Shown: positions 53,501 to 59,851 of the stretch, piece by piece
Layout: each line of letters opens with the position of its first letter
Position numbering within the stretch: the stretch's first letter is position 1
Assembly: GCF_020164595.1 (NCBI RefSeq)
Contig: NZ_JAIQZE010000007.1
Coordinates: 1 to 64,000 of the forward strand
Reading direction: 5' to 3'
From: Psychroflexus longus
GTDB taxonomy: Bacteria; Bacteroidota; Bacteroidia; Flavobacteriales; Flavobacteriaceae
Length of the DNA stretch: 64,000 bases
The notes under the pieces: model-generated
What the model saw: only the letters and a program-made list of their open reading frames with translations
Told to the model about the DNA's origin: nothing
Databases searched by the model: none
Translations under genes and position numbers: made by a program

Positions 53501-53828
53501 TGACAATAACTTCATCTAATTGATTACTCGGATTTAAATTAATCTCAAAAGTGTCTTTACCCAAGATAGAAACGTTTCTACTTTTAAAACCCAAATAACT
53601 GACCTTAACTACTTTGTCCTTAGCTTTTACATCGAGTGTAAATTCACCGTCAAAGTTAGTGGTTGTTCCTCTTTTCGGATTTGAATTCTTGACGATGACA
53701 TTTGCACCCATAAGTGGCACACCCTGATCATCTACGATGAGCCCTGTAATAGTTCTATCATCCTGAGCTAGTGCAACACTTGTAAATAATAGCATTAAAC
53801 CCAGAATCTTAATGTAATGTTTAACCAT
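50559..53828 (-). CDS. SusC/RagA family TonB-linked outer-membrane protein
   Basis: This is a 1089-residue TonB-dependent transporter. A signal peptide (MVKHYIKILGLMLLFTSVALAQ) precedes a carboxypeptidase-like regulatory domain (about 25-105: ITGLIVDDQGVPLMGANVIV). A plug domain follows with the SusC signature region near 110-250 (LDEVIVTALDIKRSEK, GVILITTKKG), then a 22-strand barrel. The ATG at 53828 is chosen over the GTG at 53864, because the -7 box TACATTCG (53854-53861) lies inside the extra codons and the signal peptide begins at 53828. It imports a ligand bound by the SusD partner. Confidence 0.95.
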   Translation of the reverse strand: MVKHYIKILGLMLLFTSVALAQDDRTITGLIVDDQGVPLMGANVIVKNSNPKRGTTTNFDGEFTLDVKAKDKVVKVSYLGFKSRNVSILGKDTFEINLNPSNQLDEVIVTALDIKRSEKALGYSVQSLGAEEVSDVKVGNVSNKLQGKVAGVFVNSSGNGPTASSNVTIRGQTSLTGSSQALFVVNGIPITNGLFSPGDGLNGSTTIDFGNSSQVVNPDDIENISVLKGPAAAALYGSRAANGVILITTKKGSDVDDDINVELNLQTVGRTILRKPDFQNTYGFGGNGKFSYKSGDIYTSQNGVDYYDAFGENWGPRMNGQLIKQFNSNGEAVPFTPAENNFDDFFETGTLNIHNVALSQNTEDGDYRISYTYMDDQNIVPGAGLGRNTLYASVGKQLFDDKLEVRVNLFNIRSSSDNIPNGGYDESNSIMYGWLWYPRQVGINELKPYWREGQVGEQQRYVEELWVNNPWLLTEENTNSFQENRIIGNATLNYSLTDRLSIRGRYGVDFKDEQRQFRRATSTKAIPGQFGSYREDELSFQEINAEAVISYTKNNIDDKFNYDLKLGGNMMRQKSNILIANNSQLLIPSQFTLTNNRAEVQVENPRAEKRINSIFGFASLSWDRWLYLDITGRNDWSSTLPKENNSYFYPSFSASAVLSEKLNIPYDSPLSFLKVRAAYAEVGSDTDPYLLTNTYQPQALFGDNPAFTNNTFATNPNLKPERTISYEVGTDVRFFNNRLGLDFTYYNNLSKDQIIFLPVPTTSGKESRLVNAGEIRSKGFEIQLNATPIETEDFSWDTNFNIGINEAIVESLPDGVEGSYPIVADVFPGDGGSQDLELVAVEGEKLGQLRGLGFQRDASGNIIHENGIPQMTEEKVTVGSYQPDARIGWQNTFKYKDWTFGFLFDGQVGGNFYSRGHALFNTGGTITNNNDPNLNISTLEGRQEYNVSYNGAGEPVYSPVPGTGAGVVGPGVNADGTPNETAVPTRDYFYAYYGNGFNRDNIEAATYDATWFKLREVRLSYDVPKSFYEEYGIESVRLSAVGRNLLLITEVPTVDPETFSIRNGIFVNGFGSNPLPSTSSFGLALNIKL

Positions 53829-54258
53829 GTGACTTGCTTTTTTAATTTTTTTGCGAATGTACACAATGATGTTTATAATTTTTAATCACATAATTAATGG
53901 GAAATATGAATCTTAATAAAAACTTAAAAAGTAGATTATTTTATATTAAAAAAATATCTTTTAATGCTTATAATCAGTTATTTATGATTTTAGTCTTAAC
54001 ATTTATTTACGATTAGACAATAAGAATATATGATAGCACGATAAGATTTTAATATTACTATGTATTAAAAAAATTAACATTTCAGAATTTATTCTTAACA
54101 ATTGACACTTGTTTTCCTTTGATTTTTCCCCTTAAAGATTTAAATAAAAACCTTTACTAAAAAGCATTTTTAAATAAAATCAACTGAAAGATAAATTATT
54201 TTAAGCCTTTGACAATTAGGTAATTTTTTAGAATATAAGTAGGAAATGCTTATCAGTG
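53829..54258. other. AT-rich intergenic region upstream of SusC
   Basis: This 430-base gap between the SusC gene and the zinc-ribbon gene is strongly AT-rich and has no credible reading frame in either direction. The SusC-proximal end holds TACATTCG (53854-53861, minus strand), a one-off match to the TAnnTTTG -7 box. The rest may contain upstream regulatory sites, but I see no clear repeat, palindrome or RNA element in it. Confidence 0.5.
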
Positions 54259-54426
54259 CTAATGCCTTTTACCTTTCCAGGTTCCACCGTATTTGTAATT
54301 CGGTTGATTTTGATGCTTTTCAACACAGGACTTGCAGGCGAAAATCCATTTTTTGCCTTTTTCAATTTGAATACGAAAGAGAATCTCAAATTCTTGATGA
54401 CAAACCATACAGATCTTAGTTTTCAA
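54259..54426 (-). CDS. Small four-cysteine zinc-ribbon protein, TTG start
   Basis: This 55-residue frame carries two zinc knuckles, C6-x2-C9 (CMVC) and C31-x2-C34 (CKSC). Between them lies HQEFEILFRIQIEKGKKW, and the end is NYKYGGTWKGKRH. The KYGGTWK ending and aromatic pattern look like a small conserved family of marine bacteria, though I cannot name a function. No ATG precedes the first cysteine. The TTG at 54426 is the best start, 10 bases after the cupin stop; the internal ATG would remove Cys6. It is probably co-transcribed with the cupin and purL genes. A structural zinc or nucleic-acid-binding role is likely. Confidence 0.65.
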   Translation of the reverse strand: MKTKICMVCHQEFEILFRIQIEKGKKWIFACKSCVEKHQNQPNYKYGGTWKGKRH

Positions 54427-54436
54427 AGGAGAAATT

Positions 54437-54937
54437 TTATCTGGTGAACTTTGAAATTATTTTACTATGATTTGGAAATTTCTTCTGAAGTTGTTTGCGT
54501 TCAGCTAATTCAAAGTCATTAAAATCAAATCCGGGTGCAACTGTACATCCAACCAATGCGAAACCTTCATTGTTTTCAATTTCGGCAGCAAACCAATGCT
54601 GAGCGGGGACGATAAATTGAGGCGTTTCATCTGAAGAAAAATCACTTCCTATTTTGATGTTAGAATAATAACCTTCAGGAGAAATCATATGTAATGAAAT
54701 AGTATCCCCGGTATAAAAGTGCCAGGCTTCATCCTGATTGACTTTGTGAAATGCTGAAAATTCATCGGACGTCAACATGAAATAAATGCAGGTACTTACA
54801 CTTCTAGCGGATTCAAATTCCAAAGGCAAACTAGACCCCGGAATTGTAATTTCACTTCTATAAGTTTCCTTAAAATAACCTCCTTCCGGATGTTTTTCTA
54901 AGTTTAACTTTTCAATTAGCTGTTCTTTTGAATACAT
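54437..54937 (-). CDS. Cupin domain protein (DUF985)
   Basis: The 166-residue protein matches the DUF985 cupin family (PF06172): HPEGGYFKETYRS at residues 17-29, SACHK-like FHKVNQDEAWHFYTGD near 74 with the His and Glu of the cupin metal site, PAQHWFAAE near 128 and GCTVAPGFDFNDFELA near 143. It should form a beta-barrel that binds a metal or a sugar-like ligand; no activity is established to my knowledge. It starts 3 bases after purL on the minus strand. Confidence 0.9.
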   Translation of the reverse strand: MYSKEQLIEKLNLEKHPEGGYFKETYRSEITIPGSSLPLEFESARSVSTCIYFMLTSDEFSAFHKVNQDEAWHFYTGDTISLHMISPEGYYSNIKIGSDFSSDETPQFIVPAQHWFAAEIENNEGFALVGCTVAPGFDFNDFELAERKQLQKKFPNHSKIISKFTR

Positions 54938-54940
54938 AAC

Positions 54941-57900
54941 TTATGCGTTTTCTAGCCAGTTCTTGGCGTTTTGAAAAGCTTCAATCCAAGGGGAAACCTC
55001 GTCTGTTTTTCTGTCTTTAGGATAATGTGCCCAGTTCCAAGAAAAGGAAGATCGTTCCAGGTGAGGCATCATCACCAGGTGTCTTCCAGTTTCATCGCAA
55101 AGCATAGCGGCATTGTAATCTGAGCCATTCGGATTCACTGGGAATTCTTCTCTAAAATATTTACCAGGAATAGAGTATTGACTCTTTTCCATAGGCAAGT
55201 GGAATTTACCTTCACCATGTGCAGCCCATATTCCTAGAGTAGAACCTTCAAGACTTTTAAGCATTACGCTATTACTTTCAGAAATTGTTACTGCTGTGAA
55301 GCGACATTCAAACTTGCCGGAATCGTTATGTAGCATTTTAGGTTTATCAACATGGTTTGGTGTGATGAGACCCAACTCTACAAAAAGCTGACATCCATTA
55401 CAAACTCCAAGTGACAACGTATCTTTCCTGTTGAAGAAATTGCGTAAAGCTAAATTTGCATTTTCATTGTATTTGAAAGCACCGGCCCAGCCTTTAGCAC
55501 TACCTAAAACGTCAGAATTGGAGAAGCCTCCAACTGCAGCAATAAATTGAACATCTTCCAGATTCTCTGCTCCAGACATCAAGTCGGTCATGTGGATGTC
55601 TTTCACATCAAATCCAGCTATATGCATGGCTCTGGCCATTTCACGTTCAGAATTTGAACCTTTTTCTCTGATGATGGCTCCTTTGATACGTTTCCCCTCT
55701 ACTGATTTTAATTTTCCATCAAAATGATCTGGAAACTTAAAGCTTAAACCGTTATGCTTGAAGTTATCGTGACGTTCTTTTGCCTTTTGTTCTCCACTTT
55801 GGTGCTTGTCAAATTCATAAGAAGTCTTGAGCCAATATTCTCTATAAGCTTCTACGTTGAAATTCAGATTTTGACTCTCATGAGCAATAGATAATTCTCC
55901 AGTTGAATTGACTTCTCCAAGATATAATGGCTCAATGCCTAGCTCTTCAAAATCTGAAGTCAGATCTCCATTAGCCTGGAAAACTAGTCCAGAATTTTCA
56001 GCAAATAAGAGTTTAACCAAGTCTTTCTCTTCAAATTGATTGAAATTTAATTCTGCACCTAAATCATTATGAGCAAAGCATAATTCTAACAGAGTTGTTA
56101 TCAATCCACCGGAAGAAATATCATGTCCGCTTGCAATTTTATGCTCCTTGATCAGCTTTTGAATGGCGTTGAATTTCGTTTTGAATTTAGCATCGTCATT
56201 TATTGATGGAGCTTTATTTCCAACTTTATTCAATAACTGAAGGAAGGCTGAGCCGCCAAGTTCTAAGTCATCTTGTGAAAAATCTAAATAATAAATGGAG
56301 CCTGCGTCCTTTTGGAACATTGGTTCAACTACATTTCTAATGTCATTACAATGTCCGGCAGCCGAAATGATGACCGTACCAGGTGATAGCACTTCCTGGT
56401 CTTTGTAACGTTGCTTCATCGACAAGGAGTCTTTACCAGTTGGTACGTTGATTCCCAGATTAATAGCAAATTCTGAAACAGCCTTCACCGCATCATATAA
56501 TCTGGCATCCTCGCCTTCATTATTACAAGGCCACATCCAGTTAGCTGAAAGTGATACAGATGTCAGTTCTTGCTCTAGAGGTGCCCAAATGATGTTGGTT
56601 AAAGCCTCAGCAATTGAATTTTTAGCACCAGCAATGGAATTGATTAAGCCTGAAATAGGCGAGTGGCCAATCGAACTGGCGACCCCTTCTTTACCGTTGT
56701 AGTCTAAGGCAACCACACCGCAATTATTTAGCGGAACTTGCAACGGGCCGACAGTTTGTTGTACAGCCACACGTCCGGAGACGCATCTATCGACTTTATT
56801 TACAAGCCAGTCTTTGCAGGCAATTGACTCAAGTTGAAGTAATTGTTCTACGTAATCATATATTTTTTCTGAATCATATTCAGCATTTGAATAAGTTCTC
56901 TCAACTCTTTGGTCAGTCATGATGGTTTTTGGTGAACTTCCAAACATATCATCTAACTTCAGATCCAAAGGTTTTTCCTGTGTTTTGGAATTTTTGAAAA
57001 TGAATTGGTGATCATCAGTCACCGTTCCTACGCTATACATAGGGGAACGCTCCCGTATAGCTACTTTTTCTAAAAATGCAGAGTCTTTTTTGCCAATCAC
57101 AAGCCCCATACGTTCCTGAGACTCATTGCCAATGATTTCTTTGGCTGAAAGCGTAGAATCACCCACGGGTAGTTTGTCTATATCAATATGACCTCCAGTG
57201 TCTTCAACGAGTTCACTCAAGCAATTGAGATGCCCTCCAGCACCGTGGTCGTGGATTGAGCGTATCGGGTTTTTATCAAGTTCTACCATTGCCCGAATAG
57301 CATTAGCAGCTCTTTTTTGCATTTCAGGATTAGACCTTTGAACGGCATTAAGTTCAATACCGCTTTCAAATTCACCAGTATCTGCAGAAGAAACCGCAGC
57401 CCCTCCCATACCAATTCTGTAGTTATCGCCACCAAGAATGACAATATCATCGTCTTTTTTAGGAACGTCTTTTAGTGCCTGATTGGCTTTTCCGTAGCCA
57501 ACGCCACCAGCAAGCATAATGACTTTATCGTAAGCCATCAGTCGGTCATGCTCTTCATGCTCAAAAGTGAACAGAGAACCATTGATAAGTGGTTGACCAA
57601 ATTTATTTCCAAAATCTGAAGCTCCATTAGATGCTTTGATCAGGATGTCGAGTGGACTTTGGTAGAGCCATTCCCGTTTTGAAACTGCTTTTTCCCAGGG
57701 TTTATTATCGGTAAGTCTTGGGTAAGATGTCATATAAACCGCAGAACCTGCAAGAGGTAAAGAGCCTTTTCCACCAGCAAGTCTGTCTCTTATCTCACCA
57801 CCACTTCCAGTTGCAGCACCATTAAAGGGTTCTACTGTGGTGGGGAAGTTATGCGTTTCTGCTTTTAAGGAAATTACAGAATCGAATCTTGAATTTTTAT

Positions 57901-58597
57901 ATTCTGAAGCGATGTCGGGACGCATAGGAGCAAATTGCTCCACTTTAGGCCCTTTTATGAAAGCGACATTGTCTTTATAAGCTGAAACAATAGTGTTTGG
58001 GTTTTTTTCTGAGGTTTTACGAATCAGTTTAAAAAGAGATTCTGGTTGTTCTTCACCGTTAATCACAAAGGTTCCATTGAAGATTTTGTGTCGGCAATGC
58101 TCTGAGTTGACCTGTGAAAAGCCAAAGACTTCCGCATCGGTTAATTTTCGACCCAATTTTTTAGAAAGATCTACTAAATAAGTAACTTCTTCTTCACTTA
58201 AGGCTAAGCCTTCTTTTTGGTTGTAATCTGAGATGTTGTCGATGTCGAGAACAGCTTCAGGTTGAATATTGATGGTGAAAATATCTTGATGTAATCCATC
58301 ATAACTTTGAAAAAGCATTTTGTCAAAATCCTTTTTCTCTGAATTGGCTTCGTAAAACTCTTCAATTCGCTGAACGCCGTCTATGCCCATGTTTTGAGTA
58401 ATCTCCACCGCATTGGTACTCCAAGGAGTAATCATCACTTGTCGTGGGCCAACAAACTGACCTTCAATATGAGTTTCATCGATGAATTGCGCATCGCCAA
58501 ACACCCATTTGAATTTTTTGATGGTTTCGTAATCTGGACGTTTATCGATGGAAACTGCAAAATAATGCGTCGATTCAGCTTTAAAGAAAATGATCAT
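54941..58597 (-). CDS. purL: Phosphoribosylformylglycinamidine synthase, single-chain
   Basis: PurL converts FGAR, glutamine and ATP to FGAM, the fourth step of purine synthesis. The 1218-residue single-chain form (about 1295 in Escherichia coli) combines an N-terminal domain, two synthase halves and a C-terminal amidotransferase. ETHNFPTTVEPFNGAATGSGGEIRD appears in two parts near residue 251, LGGDNYRIGMGGAAVSS near 388 and NVPTGKDSLSMKQ near 705. The amidotransferase has Cys in GVCNGCQLF near 1062 and His-Glu in AAHGEGKF near 1120. A TAATTTTG -7 box lies at 58632-58639. Confidence 0.97.
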   Translation of the reverse strand: MIIFFKAESTHYFAVSIDKRPDYETIKKFKWVFGDAQFIDETHIEGQFVGPRQVMITPWSTNAVEITQNMGIDGVQRIEEFYEANSEKKDFDKMLFQSYDGLHQDIFTINIQPEAVLDIDNISDYNQKEGLALSEEEVTYLVDLSKKLGRKLTDAEVFGFSQVNSEHCRHKIFNGTFVINGEEQPESLFKLIRKTSEKNPNTIVSAYKDNVAFIKGPKVEQFAPMRPDIASEYKNSRFDSVISLKAETHNFPTTVEPFNGAATGSGGEIRDRLAGGKGSLPLAGSAVYMTSYPRLTDNKPWEKAVSKREWLYQSPLDILIKASNGASDFGNKFGQPLINGSLFTFEHEEHDRLMAYDKVIMLAGGVGYGKANQALKDVPKKDDDIVILGGDNYRIGMGGAAVSSADTGEFESGIELNAVQRSNPEMQKRAANAIRAMVELDKNPIRSIHDHGAGGHLNCLSELVEDTGGHIDIDKLPVGDSTLSAKEIIGNESQERMGLVIGKKDSAFLEKVAIRERSPMYSVGTVTDDHQFIFKNSKTQEKPLDLKLDDMFGSSPKTIMTDQRVERTYSNAEYDSEKIYDYVEQLLQLESIACKDWLVNKVDRCVSGRVAVQQTVGPLQVPLNNCGVVALDYNGKEGVASSIGHSPISGLINSIAGAKNSIAEALTNIIWAPLEQELTSVSLSANWMWPCNNEGEDARLYDAVKAVSEFAINLGINVPTGKDSLSMKQRYKDQEVLSPGTVIISAAGHCNDIRNVVEPMFQKDAGSIYYLDFSQDDLELGGSAFLQLLNKVGNKAPSINDDAKFKTKFNAIQKLIKEHKIASGHDISSGGLITTLLELCFAHNDLGAELNFNQFEEKDLVKLLFAENSGLVFQANGDLTSDFEELGIEPLYLGEVNSTGELSIAHESQNLNFNVEAYREYWLKTSYEFDKHQSGEQKAKERHDNFKHNGLSFKFPDHFDGKLKSVEGKRIKGAIIREKGSNSEREMARAMHIAGFDVKDIHMTDLMSGAENLEDVQFIAAVGGFSNSDVLGSAKGWAGAFKYNENANLALRNFFNRKDTLSLGVCNGCQLFVELGLITPNHVDKPKMLHNDSGKFECRFTAVTISESNSVMLKSLEGSTLGIWAAHGEGKFHLPMEKSQYSIPGKYFREEFPVNPNGSDYNAAMLCDETGRHLVMMPHLERSSFSWNWAHYPKDRKTDEVSPWIEAFQNAKNWLENA

Positions 58598-58631
58598 TTC
58601 TTGATGGATTTGAGTTGTATTTTAAAGCCTT

Positions 58632-58639
58632 CAAAATTA
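58632..58639 (-). promoter_or_regulatory. Candidate -7 box of purL
   Basis: The minus strand reads TAATTTTG, an exact TAnnTTTG match, 34 bases before the purL start codon. No TTG lies at the ideal -33 position. Confidence 0.45.
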
Positions 58640-58736
58640 CGATAAATATGTGAGTATTTTTAAAATTTAGTTAAGTTTGAGTTTTTAGGTATATCCTATA
58701 GTATCAATACTATTCAGCTACAAATATAATTTTCAA

Positions 58737-59840
58737 TTGAAAAAAATCACTTTAAAACTTCTTGCTTTATTTTTCCCCATTCAGTTGCTTCTGATTTATA
58801 TTTTAAAGCAAAATCCCTTTTGGGTAGAGGAGTTTTATAGTCGTAAGGTTTTCTTATTCGTTTCTCAAGTTCAGCATTATTTGACCTCTTGGATTCCATT
58901 TTCGATTGGAGACCTGTTTTATTCAGCTTTGGTGCTCATCATCTTGTTTTGGATCATTAACTTATTTAGAAGAAAACCCACCAGCAATTACAGGACGGGC
59001 AGATTTAGAAAACTAAGGACGCGATTTTTGGAAGCAGTGGCTTTTTTATCGCTGCTTTATTTTCTTTTCCATCTGTTCTGGGGATTCAATTATTACAGAC
59101 TTCCTCTGCATCAGTCCTTAGGAATTTCGACATATTATACCAAAGAGGAATTGCATGAGTTTGCTTGTGATTTGATTCAGAAAACCAACACCTTACATTC
59201 AGAATTGGTAAGTCATGATAGTTTGAAAGTAGAGTTTGAGTTTACCCAAAATCAACTTCAGCAATCAGTTTTTGAAGCTTACAAGCGTTCCGAAAATGAA
59301 GATTTACAAATGCCATATCGAGTGGAAAATGTTAAAAAATCTTTGTTTTCCTTACCGCTATCGTATGCTGGTTTTAGTGGTTATGTGAATCCATTTACCA
59401 ATGAAGCCCAGTATAATTATAAAATCCCCAAATACAAACTACCCACTACAATAGCCCATGAAATAGGACATCAGCTTGGATTTTCTAAAGAAAATGAAGC
59501 CAATTTTATCGCTGCAATTATCACGATGGAAGATGAAAATCAATTTTTACGCTATTCGGGTTTAACTTTTTCTTTAAAGTATAGTCTCAATGATATGTAC
59601 AGAAAAGATCCTCTTTTATCTGAAGCTCTTATTGAGGAACTCAATCCTGGAGTCATGAAGAATTATAAAGAAGTTCAAGAGTTTTGGCAAGCCTATAGCG
59701 GTCCCGTAGAATTGATTATGGAAACTGTTTACGGCAATTACCTCAAAGTCAACAATCAGCCCCAAGGTATAGAAAGTTACAATTATGTCGTGGCTTTGCT
59801 AGTCAACTATTATCAACAAAAACAAACTGTTAAACACTAA
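58737..59840 (+). CDS. DUF3810 membrane protein with HExxH metallopeptidase motif
   Basis: The 367-residue protein has three N-terminal membrane helices (about 7-25, 50-75 and 95-125), then a large soluble domain. It belongs to the DUF3810 (PF12725) family. The sequence TIAHEIGHQLGFSKENEANF places HEIGH at residues 241-245 with Glu254 as a possible third zinc ligand, the arrangement of gluzincin peptidases, so I infer a membrane-bound metalloprotease. YVNPFTNEAQYNYKIPKYKLPT just upstream resembles the substrate-edge strand of such enzymes. The start is TTG. The amidohydrolase gene follows after 11 bases, probably in one operon. Confidence 0.85.
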   Translation: MKKITLKLLALFFPIQLLLIYILKQNPFWVEEFYSRKVFLFVSQVQHYLTSWIPFSIGDLFYSALVLIILFWIINLFRRKPTSNYRTGRFRKLRTRFLEAVAFLSLLYFLFHLFWGFNYYRLPLHQSLGISTYYTKEELHEFACDLIQKTNTLHSELVSHDSLKVEFEFTQNQLQQSVFEAYKRSENEDLQMPYRVENVKKSLFSLPLSYAGFSGYVNPFTNEAQYNYKIPKYKLPTTIAHEIGHQLGFSKENEANFIAAIITMEDENQFLRYSGLTFSLKYSLNDMYRKDPLLSEALIEELNPGVMKNYKEVQEFWQAYSGPVELIMETVYGNYLKVNNQPQGIESYNYVVALLVNYYQQKQTVKH

Positions 59841-59851
59841 ATTTTACATTC

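Noticed and set aside
53829-53864. GTG start of SusC at 53864
   Set aside because: The added residues precede a proper signal peptide and overlap a -7 promoter element.
53865-54258. Small RNA or riboswitch in the long SusC upstream gap
   Set aside because: Only AT-rich sequence without a clear stem set, terminator or known motif.
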